Below, piece by piece: positions 1 to 8,851 of a DNA stretch of 64,000 nucleotides; position 1 is the stretch's first letter; the number at the start of each line of letters is the position of its first letter. Source of the DNA: Gulbenkiania mobilis (lineage in GTDB: Bacteria > Pseudomonadota > Gammaproteobacteria > Burkholderiales > Chromobacteriaceae); contig SMDA01000003.1 in NCBI GenBank assembly GCA_004346645.1, forward strand, positions 124,001 through 188,000, given 5' to 3'. The position numbers were made by a program, and so were the translations under genes. Below the pieces are notes generated by a model, which was not told the origin of the DNA, made no database searches, and was given only the letters and a program-made list of their open reading frames with translations.

Positions 1-1173
1 GGCCGGGCCGACGACCTCCTCACGCACCGGGTCCACCGGACCGACGTAGTAGATAAAGCGGTTGGTAAAGTCCACCGGCAGCTTCTCGCCCTTGTTGAGC
101 ATGTCCACCATGCGCTTGTGTGCCGCATCGCGTCCGGTGAGCAGCTTGCCGTTGAGCAGCAGCACGTCGCCCGGCTTCCAACTCTGAACCTCTTCCCGGG
201 TTACGGTATCCAGATCCACACGCTTGCCGTTGGAGCTGTCATAGGTGATTTCCGGCCAGTCGTCCAGGCTCGGGGTCTCCAGATGCGCCGGACCATTGCC
301 ATCGAGATGGAAGTGCACATGACGGGTGGCGGCACAGTTAGGGATCATCGCTACCGGCAGGCTGGCCGCATGGGTGGGGTAGTCCAGAATCTTCACGTCC
401 AGCACGGTCGTCAGGCCGCCCAGGCCCTGCGCACCGATGCCCAGCGCATTGACCTTCTCGAACAGTTCCAGACGCAGCGATTCGACGCGGGTGAGCTCGG
501 CGCCACTGGCGGCCTTGTCCTTCAGTTCGTGGATGTCCACATGGTCCATCAGGCTTTCCTTGGCCAGCAGCATTGCCTTCTCAGGCGTGCCGCCGATGCC
601 GATGCCTAGGATGCCCGGCGGACACCAGCCTGCGCCCATGGTAGGCACCGTCTTCAGTACCCAGTCCACGATGCTGTCGGAAGGGTTGAGCATGGCCAGC
701 TTCGACTTGTTCTCAGAACCGCCCCCCTTGGCCGCACAGATCACCTCGACGCCGTCGCCAGGCACAATCTCGTAGTGCACGACCGCTGGGGTGTTGTCGC
801 GGGAGTTCTGACGCTTGCCAGCCGGGTCGAGCAGCACCGAGGCGCGCAGCTTGTTGTCCGGATGGTTGTAGGCGCGGCGCACCCCTTCATTCACCATGTC
901 CTGCACGCTCAGGGCGGCTTCCCACTGCACGTTCATGCCCACCTTGAGGAAGACCACGGCGATGCCGGTATCCTGACAGATCGGGCGGCGCCCCTCGGCG
1001 CACATGCGGCTGTTGATGAGGATCTGCGCCATCGCGTCGCGTGCGGCCGGGCTTTCTTCTTTCAGATAAGCCTGGTACAGCGCCTGGATGTAGTCCTTGG
1101 GGTGGTAGTAGCTGATGTACTGGAAGGCATCGGCGATGCTCTGGATGAAGTCTTCCTGGCGGATGAGGGTCAT
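1..1173 (-). CDS. fumA: Fumarate hydratase class I, 3'-truncated by the window edge
   Basis: Interconverts fumarate and malate in the TCA cycle using an oxygen-sensitive [4Fe-4S] cluster. 391 codons are visible, reading from ATG 1173 off the left edge; class I enzymes are about 500 residues, so roughly the last fifth is missing. The N-terminal half has the family pattern: [13 protein letters not shown] with a probable cluster cysteine at residue 66, then [17 protein letters not shown] and [13 protein letters not shown] carrying the other two expected cysteines. It is divergent from the class II gene fumC with 133 bp between the starts, so the two may share a control region. The long open frames on the opposite strand here are shadows. 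The class is secure; the letter fumA is a convention, since fumA and fumB types cannot be told apart here. Confidence 0.9.
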   Translation of the reverse strand, partial: MTLIRQEDFIQSIADAFQYISYYHPKDYIQALYQAYLKEESPAARDAMAQILINSRMCAEGRRPICQDTGIAVVFLKVGMNVQWEAALSVQDMVNEGVRRAYNHPDNKLRASVLLDPAGKRQNSRDNTPAVVHYEIVPGDGVEVICAAKGGGSENKSKLAMLNPSDSIVDWVLKTVPTMGAGWCPPGILGIGIGGTPEKAMLLAKESLMDHVDIHELKDKAASGAELTRVESLRLELFEKVNALGIGAQGLGGLTTVLDVKILDYPTHAASLPVAMIPNCAATRHVHFHLDGNGPAHLETPSLDDWPEITYDSSNGKRVDLDTVTREEVQSWKPGDVLLLNGKLLTGRDAAHKRMVDMLNKGEKLPVDFTNRFIYYVGPVDPVREEVVGPA

Positions 1174-1306
1174 ACGCGGTCTCGCAACACGGGTTACAGG
1201 AATGTTCGGCAGGCATTGTGCTTGCCCTTGTGCCATTGTAACACTGTCCAACAGCCTGCCTGCGCGCCTTGCCGCCCGCAGGCTGCCACCGTTTGGGGAA
1301 ACACAT

Positions 1307-2695
1307 ATGGAACATCGCGAAGAACGCGACACCTTCGGACCGATTGCGGTACCGGCCCGGCACCTGTGGGGCGCACAAACGCAGCGCTCACTGGAAAACT
1401 TCCGCATTTCCAGCGAAAAAATGCCGTCCGAGCTGATCGAGGCGTTGGCGCGGGTAAAACGCGCCGCGGCCCGGGTGAATGCCGATCTTGGGGTGCTGGA
1501 TGAGGACAAGGCTGCGGCCATCATCGCTGCAGCCGACGAAGTGATCGACGGCCGCCATCCCGAGGAATTCCCGCTAGCGGTCTGGCAAACGGGCTCGGGC
1601 ACGCAGACTAATATGAACGTCAACGAGGTGCTGGCCAACCGCGCCAGCGAGATCCTAGGCGGCGAGCGCGGTGAAGCCCGGCTGGTACACCCCAACGACG
1701 AGGTCAACCGGGGGCAGTCGTCCAACGATGTGTTCCCCACCGCGATGCATGTAGCGGCCGTCGCTGCCTTGGTACACCGGCTGCTGCCGGCGCTGTGCGA
1801 ACTGCGCCAGACGCTGGCCAACAAGTCGGCGGCCTTCTCCGACATCGTCAAGATCGGGCGCACCCATCTACAGGACGCCACCCCGCTGACCCTGGGTCAG
1901 GAATTCTCGGGCTATGTGGCGCAGCTGGACCATGCACACCGGCATGTGGAAGCGGCGCTCGGGCACCTCTACGAGTTGGCGCTGGGCGGCACCGCGGTGG
2001 GCACCGGCCTGAACGCGCACCCCGAGTTTGCCGAACGTGTGGCGGCAAGGTTGGCCGAAGACACCGGGCTACCCTTCGTCACCGCACCGAACAAGTTTGA
2101 GGCGTTGGCCGCCCACGATGCCCTGGTGCACGCCCACGGGGCGCTCAAGACCTTGGCGTGCGCGCTGATGAAAATCGCCAACGACGTACGCTGGCTGGCC
2201 AGCGGCCCACGCTGCGGCATCGGCGAACTGATGCTGCCGGAGAACGAGCCGGGCAGCTCGATCATGCCCGGTAAGGTCAACCCGACGCAAAGCGAAGCGC
2301 TGACCATGCTGTGCTGCCAGGTGTTGGGCAACGATGTCGCCCTCAACATCGGGGGCGCGCACGGCAACTTCGAGCTGAACGTCTACAAGCCCCTGATCAT
2401 CCACAACTTCCTGCAGAGCGTGCGCCTTCTGGCAGACGGCATGGCCAGCTTCAACGCGCACTGCGCCATCGGCATCGAAGCCAACCAGGTACGCATCGCC
2501 GAACTGGTGGAAGCCTCGCTGATGCTGGTGACGGCCCTCAATCCGCACATCGGCTACGACAAGGCAGCGCAGATCGCCAAGACTGCTCACCGCGAAGGCC
2601 TGACCTTGCGTGAGGCCGCGGTGGCCAGCGGCTTTGTCAGCGCCAAGGAGTTCGATACCTGGGTGCGGCCGGAGAAAATGGTAGGGCGCGGCTAA
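1307..2695 (+). CDS. fumC: Fumarate hydratase class II
   Basis: Iron-independent, oxygen-stable fumarase of the fumarase/aspartase superfamily, 462 residues, the usual FumC length. The superfamily signature [11 protein letters not shown] starts at residue 316, and the substrate-site segments [15 protein letters not shown] and [10 protein letters not shown] are present. The frame stays open upstream, but the start at ATG 1307 fits the FumC N-terminus (FGPI.VP...[12 protein letters not shown]). Divergent from the class I fumarase. Carrying both classes would let the cell keep TCA flux under oxidative or iron stress, which is known for E. coli and inferred here. One copy of the repeated word GGTTGGCCGAA lies inside at 2049-2059, encoding part of ARLAED. 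Confidence 0.96.
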   Translation: MEHREERDTFGPIAVPARHLWGAQTQRSLENFRISSEKMPSELIEALARVKRAAARVNADLGVLDEDKAAAIIAAADEVIDGRHPEEFPLAVWQTGSGTQTNMNVNEVLANRASEILGGERGEARLVHPNDEVNRGQSSNDVFPTAMHVAAVAALVHRLLPALCELRQTLANKSAAFSDIVKIGRTHLQDATPLTLGQEFSGYVAQLDHAHRHVEAALGHLYELALGGTAVGTGLNAHPEFAERVAARLAEDTGLPFVTAPNKFEALAAHDALVHAHGALKTLACALMKIANDVRWLASGPRCGIGELMLPENEPGSSIMPGKVNPTQSEALTMLCCQVLGNDVALNIGGAHGNFELNVYKPLIIHNFLQSVRLLADGMASFNAHCAIGIEANQVRIAELVEASLMLVTALNPHIGYDKAAQIAKTAHREGLTLREAAVASGFVSAKEFDTWVRPEKMVGRG

Positions 2696-2737
2696 GCATT
2701 CTTCCCGACGTCCTTGCGGGCCTGGCAAGAGGCATCA

Positions 2738-3091
2738 GGTGGCGGGGGGAATCGAACCCCCGTCCTCGCCCGTACATAGCGGGGGGGGGCCACTGGGGTA
2801 GCTGGCTGACGCCAGCTACCGGGAGCCTGCTACCCGAGGCTGTCATACAGCGCCGTGGCTCACAGAAAGAGATCGAGCGCTGCTACTTTCATTCCCGACG
2901 CTATCCGAGGCCCACCGGCGCAGGGCTGGACCAGCCATTCCCATGTTCCCGCAAAAGACGTTTTCAAGGAAGATGGTTCGCCCGAAGCCTTGCTTTGGCA
3001 AGACACCCCGCCCAACCGTCTCGCAACAAGCACGGCCTGCCCTCCAGCAGGGCCATCACAGCGAAACCCCGTTGATCCCCCTGTAGCCCCC
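2738..3091 (-). ncRNA. tmRNA-like locus (SsrA-like), atypical
   Basis: The 3' end reads GGACGGGGGTTCGATTCCCC, a T-arm identical to that of Neisseria-type tmRNA as I remember it. About 350 nt upstream lies GGGGGCTA followed by GGATCAACGGGGTTTCGC, resembling the tmRNA 5' acceptor and D-like segment (GGATTCGACGGG). The 354-nt spacing fits a one-piece tmRNA. Several features do not fit. The acceptor 3' strand is CGCCACC followed by T, not CGCCTCC-ACCA. No encoded CCA is visible, and the expected G3:U70 pair would be G:A. I find no tag frame ending in LAA. A run of nine G on the + strand (2781-2789) falls inside. It contains a 10-bp hairpin at about 2800-2823. It could be a diverged tmRNA, a degenerate copy, or an integration scar. 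Confidence 0.4.
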
Positions 3092-3124
3092 TACGGTAGG
3101 GTGCGCAGGCCCGGGCTTGCATTC

Positions 3125-3139
3125 TAGACGACCGGTCTA
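3125..3139. promoter_or_regulatory. NemR-type operator in the nemR promoter
   Basis: TAGACGACCGGTCTA, dyad arms TAGAC/GTCTA, lies just upstream of the nemR start. An identical site precedes nemA. It closely resembles the NemR box known from E. coli (TAGACC...GGTCTA), so nemR is probably autoregulated. Confidence 0.8.
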
Positions 3140-3152
3140 TTAAACTCCCCCC

Positions 3153-3764
3153 ATGACCCGACTTTCCCAGCAAGACACCCGCGCGCACATCCTCGACACC
3201 GGAGAGCGCCTGATCCACGGCTCCGGCTTCACTGCGCTGGGCCTGTCCGAGCTGCTGCGGGAAGCCGCCGTGCCCAAGGGTTCGTTCTACCACTACTTCC
3301 GCTCCAAGGAAGACTTCGGCGAAGCGTTGATTCGCCGCTATTTCGAACGCTACGGGCAGGCGGTGGCTACCTTGCTGGCACCGCAGGCCGGGGGCACCGG
3401 CCGCAGCCGGCTGATGAGCTACTTTGCCCGCTGGAGCGAGAACGCCTGTGAGGAAGACGGCCGCAGTCCCTGCCTGGCCGTAAAGCTTGCCGGCGAGGTG
3501 GCGGACCTGTCCGAGCCGATGCGTCTGGCGCTGGCTGAAGGGATGGACCGCGTGATCGCCCGCCTGGCCGAGGGACTGCGCGCGGCACAGGCCGAAGGTT
3601 CGCTCGCACCGGTGGCGGACGCGGACAGGTTGGCCGAAGCGTTGTACACCAACTGGCTGGGCATGGCCCTTCGGGTAAAAGTAACGCGTAACCCGGCGCT
3701 AATGGCAGGGCTGCTCGAGGACACCGCCAGCCGGCTGCCGCCCGGCACGCTGCCTGCTGGCTAA
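3153..3764 (+). CDS. nemR: TetR-family repressor, NemR-like
   Basis: 203-residue TetR/AcrR regulator. The N-terminal helix-turn-helix spans about residues 9-55 (ILDTGERLIHGSGF...VPKGSFYHYFRSKEDFG). The remainder is the ligand domain. Cys99 and Cys107 lie in SENACEEDGRSPCLAV; Cys107 matches the place of the reactive Cys106 of E. coli NemR, which senses electrophiles and bleach (family knowledge, correspondence inferred). It sits directly before an Old Yellow Enzyme gene, and the same palindrome occurs in both promoters, which makes a NemR-NemA detoxification unit the best reading. A motif copy at 3628-3638 encodes RLAEA. Confidence 0.85.
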   Translation: MTRLSQQDTRAHILDTGERLIHGSGFTALGLSELLREAAVPKGSFYHYFRSKEDFGEALIRRYFERYGQAVATLLAPQAGGTGRSRLMSYFARWSENACEEDGRSPCLAVKLAGEVADLSEPMRLALAEGMDRVIARLAEGLRAAQAEGSLAPVADADRLAEALYTNWLGMALRVKVTRNPALMAGLLEDTASRLPPGTLPAG

Positions 3765-3798
3765 AGACAAGGCCGCTCCGGCGGCACGTATTGCTTGC

Positions 3799-3819
3799 CC
3801 CGCCCCTGAGGCGGGTTTT
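3799..3819 (+). terminator. Rho-independent terminator after nemR
   Basis: CCCGCC / GGCGGG stem with a 5-nt loop followed by TTTT. It separates nemR from nemA, so nemA needs its own promoter, which carries the second operator. Confidence 0.75.
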
Positions 3820-3833
3820 CATTAAGCCCGAAT

Positions 3834-3850
3834 TAGACGACCGGTCTATT
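3834..3850. promoter_or_regulatory. NemR-type operator in the nemA promoter
   Basis: TAGACGACCGGTCTATT, identical over 17 bases to the site in front of nemR, 36 bp before the nemA start. Two identical copies flanking the regulator and its neighbour strongly imply joint repression. Confidence 0.8.
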
Positions 3851-3885
3851 CAATCCGGACAACCTTCGCAAAAAAGGAGCACTCC

Positions 3886-4980
3886 ATGGCGTATGACGCG
3901 CTTTTCACCCCGCTTGCCGTCGGCACCCTGACGCTACCCAACCGGGTGGTCATGGCCCCCCTGACCCGGCTGCGCAGCACCGAGCCGGGCGACGTGCCCA
4001 CGGCACTGATGGCGCAGTACTACACGCAGCGCGCCAGCGCCGGCCTGATCATCAGCGAGGCCACGCATATCTCGCCGGTGGCCAAAGGCTATGCCGGTGC
4101 ACCCGGCATCTACAGCGAAGAACAGGTTCAGGCCTGGCAGCCGGTAACGCAGTCCGTACACGACAAGGGCGGGCGGATCGCGCTGCAACTGTGGCATGTG
4201 GGCCGTGTGTCGCACACCGCCCTGCAGCCCGACGGTGCCGCGCCAGTGGCGCCTTCGGCCCTGGCCGCCGACACCCGTACCACTATCCGCGACGAGCAGG
4301 GCAACCTCAAGCGCGTGGACTGCTCCACCCCGCGCGCCCTGGAAACCGCCGAGATCGAAGACCTGATCGAAGACTTCCGCCGTGCCACCGATAATGCCCG
4401 CCGTGCCGGCTTCGATCTGGTGGAGGTGCACGCAGCCCACGGCTACCTCTTGCACCAGTTCCTCTCGCCCAACGCCAACCATCGTAGCGACCGCTACGGC
4501 GGCAGCATCGAGAACCGTGCCCGCATCGTGCTGGAAGTAGTGGATGCGGTCGTAGCCGAGTGGGACGCCGCCCACGTAGGCATCCGCATCTCGCCGCTGG
4601 GTACCTTCAACGGCCTGGACGATTCGGGGCAGGAAGAAATGGCCTACTACCTGGTGGAAGAGCTTGCCAAACGCAAGCTGGCCTACCTGCACATCTCCGA
4701 ACCGGACTGGGCAGGCGGCCCGGCGTATAGCGACGCCTTCCGTCAGGCAATGCGCCAGCGCTTCCCGGGGCCGATCATCGGGGCCGGCGGCTACACTGGT
4801 GAAAAGGCCGAACGTCTGATCAAGGCCGGGCTCATCGATGCAGCTGCCTTCGGCCGACCTTACATCGCCAACCCCGACCTGGTGGAGCGCCTTCAGGCTG
4901 GCGCGGCCCTTAACACGCCCGAGCCGGAAACCTTCTACGGTGGGGGCGCCCAGGGCTACACCGACTACCCCACGCTGTAA
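3886..4980 (+). CDS. nemA: Old Yellow Enzyme family alkene reductase, NemA-like
   Basis: FMN-dependent NADPH:enone reductase that reduces N-ethylmaleimide, nitro compounds and other electrophiles in the cytoplasm. 364 residues, the usual length. The TIM barrel starts with [26 protein letters not shown]. The substrate-binding pair H182/H185 is in [15 protein letters not shown], followed by the family signature [15 protein letters not shown] and the phosphate-binding [14 protein letters not shown] segment. A clear ribosome binding site AAGGAG precedes ATG 3886. Control by NemR is indicated by the operator just upstream. Closest known relatives would be NemA or xenobiotic reductase types; the physiological substrate cannot be read from sequence. 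Confidence 0.93.
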   Translation: MAYDALFTPLAVGTLTLPNRVVMAPLTRLRSTEPGDVPTALMAQYYTQRASAGLIISEATHISPVAKGYAGAPGIYSEEQVQAWQPVTQSVHDKGGRIALQLWHVGRVSHTALQPDGAAPVAPSALAADTRTTIRDEQGNLKRVDCSTPRALETAEIEDLIEDFRRATDNARRAGFDLVEVHAAHGYLLHQFLSPNANHRSDRYGGSIENRARIVLEVVDAVVAEWDAAHVGIRISPLGTFNGLDDSGQEEMAYYLVEELAKRKLAYLHISEPDWAGGPAYSDAFRQAMRQRFPGPIIGAGGYTGEKAERLIKAGLIDAAAFGRPYIANPDLVERLQAGAALNTPEPETFYGGGAQGYTDYPTL

Positions 4981-5002
4981 GCCGTACAGGACTTGCGCCA
5001 GC

Positions 5003-5036
5003 GGCCGGCTCCGGATGCGTCCGAGCCGGCCGTTTT
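5003..5036 (+). terminator. Terminator after nemA
   Basis: GGCCGGCTC / GAGCCGGCC stem with an 11-nt loop, followed by GTTTT. Confidence 0.75.
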
Positions 5037-5141
5037 ACCTGCTGATCTTCAGGCAACGCATTGCCTTGCCGCTCAGCAGCCCGTACAGTGGCACGCATAC
5101 CGCAACAAGGCCGGCCCCGCTGCCGGCACCGGAACGCTGCC

Positions 5142-5918
5142 ATGAAGTCCTCCTCTTCCTTCCGGCTGCGCGTACTCGCGGCCCTCTGCCTTCTGGCGGC
5201 CTCAACAGCTACGCCGGCGGCGCAGCTGTTGGCCCTGACCACCGAATTCGCCCCTTTCCAGACCCTGCGTGACGGCCAGCCCGAAGGCTTCGCGGTGGAG
5301 GTGGTGCGCGAGCTGGCCCGGCGCCAGGGCGACACCGTAGGCTTCCGCTTCCAGCCATGGGTGCGCAGCTATCAGCAGGCACTGCGCACGCCTGACGCCC
5401 TGCTCTTCTCGCTGGCACGCACGCCCGAGCGGGAAAAGCAGTTCGGCTGGGTAGGCGAACTGGTCCGCAACGACGTGGCGCTGTGGCGCCTAGCAGAGCG
5501 CGCCGATGTGCGTCCTACCGACCTAGCCAGCCTGGGCAGCTACCGCATCGGCGTGGTGGACAACGACTTCAAGACCAGCTTTCTCGTCAAGCAGGAGCTG
5601 AAGATCGGCGAGACGCTGCAAGTCGCCCCCAGCGACATCACCAACCTGCACAAGCTGATCGGCGGACGTGTCGAACTGATCGCCGTCACCAACAGCGATG
5701 CGCTGCGCCAGAACGCACGTTTGGCCGGCTATGCGCCGGAGCGGTTCGCCCGCGCCCTGCCCCTCCCTGCCCTGACGGTACCGCTCTATCTGGCCTTCAC
5801 TCCCGGCAGCGACCCTAACCGGGTGCAGGCCTATGCGCGGACGATGCAGGCCCTGCAACAGGAAGGCGTGATCGATCGGTTGCGGCGACGCTACGACATC
5901 CAGTCCGCCAGCCGCTGA
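5142..5918 (+). CDS. Periplasmic solute-binding protein, SBP family 3 (orphan)
   Basis: 258 residues. A signal peptide of about 24 residues (MKSSSSFRLRVLAALCLLAA, ending in a TPAAQ-type cleavage region) precedes a family 3 extracellular binding domain: LLALTTEFAPFQTLRDGQPEGFAVEVVRELARRQG, then PEREKQFGWVGELVRN and IGVVDNDFKTSFLVKQEL. Such proteins bind amino acids or similar small ligands. No permease or ATPase gene is adjacent, so it may serve a remote transporter or act as a sensor. ATG 5142 is chosen over the upstream in-frame ATG at 5061 because only it places the signal peptide at the N-terminus. A related orphan lies at 46093-46878. Confidence 0.8.
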   Translation: MKSSSSFRLRVLAALCLLAASTATPAAQLLALTTEFAPFQTLRDGQPEGFAVEVVRELARRQGDTVGFRFQPWVRSYQQALRTPDALLFSLARTPEREKQFGWVGELVRNDVALWRLAERADVRPTDLASLGSYRIGVVDNDFKTSFLVKQELKIGETLQVAPSDITNLHKLIGGRVELIAVTNSDALRQNARLAGYAPERFARALPLPALTVPLYLAFTPGSDPNRVQAYARTMQALQQEGVIDRLRRRYDIQSASR

Positions 5919-6056
5919 CACGCAGCAGCCCGTGACCGTGCGCCACCGGCCAGAGTACAATGTCGGGTTTTCCGTTGCGGGTGAGACCGATCCTGCAGCG
6001 GGCCGCGGCCAGACGCCGCGGCATTTCCCCTCGACTGTATTTCGATGGATACCGCA

Positions 6057-6752
6057 ATGAACCAACAAGACAAGGCCCTGGTGGTGCTTTCGGGCGGCCA
6101 GGACTCGACCACCTGCCTCTACTGGGCACTCGAGCGCTTCGGCGGCCCTTCCAACGTGGAGGCCGTCACCTTTGACTATGGCCAGCGCCACCGGGTGGAG
6201 CTGGAAGCGGCAGAGCACATTGCCCGCATGGCTGGCGTGCACCACACGGTGCTGCCGATCGACACCTTCGCGGCCATCGGCGGCAATGCCCTGACCGATG
6301 CCAGTATCACGCCCGAAACGGAGGGCCCGGCCGAGGGAGCGCTGCCCAATACCTTCGTGCCGGGGCGCAACCTGATCTTCCTCACCTTTGCCGCCGCGCT
6401 GGCCTATACCCGTGGCGCGCGCCATCTGGTAACGGGCGTGGCACAGACCGATTACTCGGGCTACCCCGACTGCAGGGAGAACACCCTCAAGGCCCTGGAA
6501 CTGGCCCTACGCCTGGGCATGGACAGCCGGGTAGTGCTGCACGCGCCACTGATGTACCTGACCAAGGCCGAGACGGTGCATCTGGCACGCTCGGTCGGCG
6601 CGATGGAGGCACTGGCATACAGCCATACCTGCTACAACGGCACGGTACCGCCGTGCGGTCACTGTGCGTCGTGCGAACTGCGCGCCAAAGGATTTGCCGA
6701 GGCCGGCGAACCAGACCCGCTGGTGGTACGCTGCGCAGGACGGCCGCAATGA
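6057..6752 (+). CDS. queC: 7-cyano-7-deazaguanine synthase QueC
   Basis: ATP-dependent conversion of 7-carboxy-7-deazaguanine to preQ0, a precursor of queuosine in tRNA. 231 residues from ATG 6057; an in-frame ATG at 6045 has no ribosome binding site. The PP-loop SGGQDSTT is near residues 12-19. The zinc-binding cysteines cluster near the C-terminus in HTCYNGTVPPCGHCASCELR. The stop overlaps the next start as ATGA, so queC-queD-queE are translationally coupled. I looked for a preQ1 riboswitch in the 126-bp leader and did not recognise one. Confidence 0.95.
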   Translation: MNQQDKALVVLSGGQDSTTCLYWALERFGGPSNVEAVTFDYGQRHRVELEAAEHIARMAGVHHTVLPIDTFAAIGGNALTDASITPETEGPAEGALPNTFVPGRNLIFLTFAAALAYTRGARHLVTGVAQTDYSGYPDCRENTLKALELALRLGMDSRVVLHAPLMYLTKAETVHLARSVGAMEALAYSHTCYNGTVPPCGHCASCELRAKGFAEAGEPDPLVVRCAGRPQ

Positions 6753-7753
6753 CGCTCAGCACGCTCGCGACTGCCCGCTTCGAGGCCGCCCGCCGTCTGC
6801 CGGCTTCGCCCGACCCACGCAGCCAGGGTCTGCATGGCCATGGCTTCCGCGTATGCGCCAGCAGTCCCCAGCCAGGGTTGGCCGAAGCGCTGGCCGCCGC
6901 GGTGGCGCCGCTGGACTACACCGATCTCAACACCCGCTTTGCCCGGCCGGACGACCGTACCCTAGCCGAAGCACTGCTGCGGGCGCTGCCGCAGGGCAGC
7001 CGGGTGGCGCTCTTCGGCGCACCCGAACATGGGGTGGAACTGGACGCCACAGAGGCACTGGTCAGCTATCGCACCGAATTCGAGGCCGCGCACTGCCTGC
7101 CGCATGTACCGCCCGGTCACAAGTGTGGCCGCCTGCATGGTCATGGTTTTGGCATCCGTCTGGTGGCCGATGCCGACCGCCACGCTTCGGCCGACCTGGT
7201 CGCCGCCTGGGCGCCGCTCTTCCTGCAGCTGAACCACCGCTATCTGAACGACCTGCCCGGGCTGGACAACCCCACCAGCGAGGTGATGGCGCGCTGGCTA
7301 CACGCCGCCCTGCTGCCGCGTCTGCCGGGTTTGCGCTGGGTGGAGGTGCACGAAACCCGCACCGCTGGCAGCCTGTTCGACGGTGAGCGCTTCCTCATCT
7401 GGAAAGAGCAACGCTTCGAGAGCGCCACGCCGCTGGACACCGAGGGCCGCTACACCGGGCACAGCTATCTTGTGCGGCTGATGCTGGCCGGCAGCCTGGA
7501 CGAAACCATGGGGTGGCTGCTGGACTTCGGGGATGTGAAGGATCGCTTCAAACCGCTTTACCGACAGCTCGACCATAATCCACTCGACACTTTGCCGGGC
7601 CTCCGCAGCGGAAGCACGGGCGATGTCGCCGGATGGATCGCCGGCCGCCTGGCGCCGCAGTTGCCCGAGCTTGCACGCGTGGACCTGATGACCTCGGCCC
7701 GCGACGGCGTCAGTCTGTGCCTCGCGCACGGTCGGCCGTGGCCGCTCTTGTGA
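6749..7753 (+). CDS. queD: QueD-type 6-carboxytetrahydropterin synthase with three T-fold modules
   Basis: Second step of the preQ0 pathway (7,8-dihydroneopterin triphosphate to 6-carboxytetrahydropterin). The 334 residues are about three times the usual 120. I see three 6-PTPS-like modules. Module 1 (about 7-98) keeps LHGHGF but lacks the catalytic Cys. Module 2 (about 108-208) keeps the full set: H115, Cys126 and H130/H132 in GHKCGRLHGHGF, H163 in LNHRYLND, E202 in VEVHET. Module 3 (about 217-334) keeps GHSY, LLDFGDVKDRFKPL and LDHNPLD but has no Cys or HGH. ATG 6749 overlaps the queC stop. Modules 1 and 3 may be structural only (inference). A motif copy at 6876-6886 encodes GLAEA. Confidence 0.88.
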   Translation: MTLSTLATARFEAARRLPASPDPRSQGLHGHGFRVCASSPQPGLAEALAAAVAPLDYTDLNTRFARPDDRTLAEALLRALPQGSRVALFGAPEHGVELDATEALVSYRTEFEAAHCLPHVPPGHKCGRLHGHGFGIRLVADADRHASADLVAAWAPLFLQLNHRYLNDLPGLDNPTSEVMARWLHAALLPRLPGLRWVEVHETRTAGSLFDGERFLIWKEQRFESATPLDTEGRYTGHSYLVRLMLAGSLDETMGWLLDFGDVKDRFKPLYRQLDHNPLDTLPGLRSGSTGDVAGWIAGRLAPQLPELARVDLMTSARDGVSLCLAHGRPWPLL

Positions 7754-7764
7754 GGGACGCGGCC

Positions 7765-8394
7765 GTGTACACCGTCAAGGAAATTTTCTACACCCTGCAG
7801 GGAGAAGGCCGGCAGGCCGGACGTGCCGCCGTATTCTGCCGATTTGCTGGCTGCAATCTCTGGAGTGGCAAGGAGCGCCACCGGCACAAAGCCATCTGCC
7901 AGTTCTGTGATACCGACTTCGTGGGTACCGGGCCGGATGGAGGCAAGTTTGCCGAGGCGGATGCGCTGGCCGACCGCATCGCAGCCAGTTGGCCAGCGGG
8001 CAGCGGCGGCACGCCGTACGTGGTGTGCACCGGGGGCGAGCCATTGCTGCAGCTGGACGCACCGCTTCTGGCGGCACTGCATACCCGTGGCTTCGAAGTG
8101 GCGGTGGAGACCAACGGCACGGTGGCCGCGCCCGCGGGGCTGGACTGGATCTGCGTCAGCCCCAAGGCCGGGGCACCTCTGGTGCAGACGCGTGGCCACG
8201 AGCTGAAGCTGGTCTATCCCCAACCCACCCTGCTTCCAGAGGCGGTGACCGCACTCGACTTCGAGCACTTCTATCTCCAGCCGATGGACGGTCCGGATGG
8301 GGCCGCCAACACACGGGCAGCCATCGCTTACTGCATGGCACACCCGCAGTGGCGGCTGTCGGTGCAGACACACAAGGTGGTCAACATCCGCTGA
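7765..8394 (+). CDS. queE: 7-carboxy-7-deazaguanine synthase QueE
   Basis: Radical SAM enzyme making 7-carboxy-7-deazaguanine. 209 residues starting MYTVKEIFYTLQGEG. The cluster motif is the expanded form Cys30-x14-Cys45-x2-Cys48 in place of CX3CX2C, a variant known in some QueE proteins. The GGEPLLQ and ETNGT segments typical of the family follow. GTG 7765 is chosen because AGGGA lies 7 nt before it; GTG 7750, overlapping the queD stop, is an alternative. Last gene of the que operon. Confidence 0.93.
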   Translation: MYTVKEIFYTLQGEGRQAGRAAVFCRFAGCNLWSGKERHRHKAICQFCDTDFVGTGPDGGKFAEADALADRIAASWPAGSGGTPYVVCTGGEPLLQLDAPLLAALHTRGFEVAVETNGTVAAPAGLDWICVSPKAGAPLVQTRGHELKLVYPQPTLLPEAVTALDFEHFYLQPMDGPDGAANTRAAIAYCMAHPQWRLSVQTHKVVNIR

Positions 8395-8541
8395 GCCAGG
8401 GAACCGTACGGCGCCCCAGTGGCCTAAGCCTTTCTTCCCCATTAAACTCGTCCGGGTGTCCGGAGCGGCTGCGGCTGCACCGGTCGGGCGAAGAACCCGT
8501 GTAGCCGGCAGGGCCGGCGACACACCGACAGGAGAACCACC

Positions 8542-8808
8542 ATGTCCGCATCCAAGAAACTGATCGCCACTGCTCTGGGCAGTGTCGTGGCCATGGGGCT
8601 GATCGCAGCGCCCGCCGGCGCCGCCGAAAAGGAAAAGTGCTACGGCATCGCCAAGGCTGGCAAGAATGACTGTGCCTCGGCCACCGGCGCCCACAGCTGC
8701 GCTGGTCAGGCCAAGGTCGATAACGACAACGGCGACTGGCGTTACGTGGCCAAGGGCAGCTGCGAGAAAATGGGCGGCAACGCGCAGGCACCCGCTCCCA
8801 AGAAGTGA
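8542..8808 (+). CDS. bufA: Bufferin precursor BufA-type (DUF2282)
   Basis: 88-residue secreted precursor. A signal peptide of about 28 residues ([20 protein letters not shown], ending PAGA-AEK) precedes a short core with four cysteines at positions 33, 44, 53 and 74. This is the DUF2282 pattern of bufferins, periplasmic RiPPs whose cysteines are modified by an MNIO enzyme and which sequester copper (established for other bacteria). It is followed by the DUF692 and DUF2063 partner genes. A strong AGGAG ribosome binding site precedes ATG 8542. A terminator directly after the gene should make it the most abundant product of the operon. Confidence 0.88.
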   Translation: MSASKKLIATALGSVVAMGLIAAPAGAAEKEKCYGIAKAGKNDCASATGAHSCAGQAKVDNDNGDWRYVAKGSCEKMGGNAQAPAPKK

Positions 8809-8814
8809 TCCCGA

Positions 8815-8838
8815 GGCCCCGCATTGCGGGGCCTTTTT
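8815..8838 (+). terminator. Intercistronic terminator between bufA and bufB
   Basis: GGCCCCGC / GCGGGGCC hairpin followed by TTTTT, only 6 bp after the bufA stop and 13 bp before the bufB start. Partial read-through would yield a high precursor-to-enzyme ratio. Confidence 0.85.
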
Positions 8839-8851
8839 CCTGAAAGCGCGG

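Noticed and set aside
2964..3293. 109-residue minus-strand frame across the tmRNA-like locus and the nemR start
   Set aside because: It overlaps nemR antisense and its upstream half is the structured RNA-like region; no protein family seen.
5919..6056. Possible preQ1 riboswitch before queC
   Set aside because: No compact preQ1 aptamer pattern could be seen in the leader.
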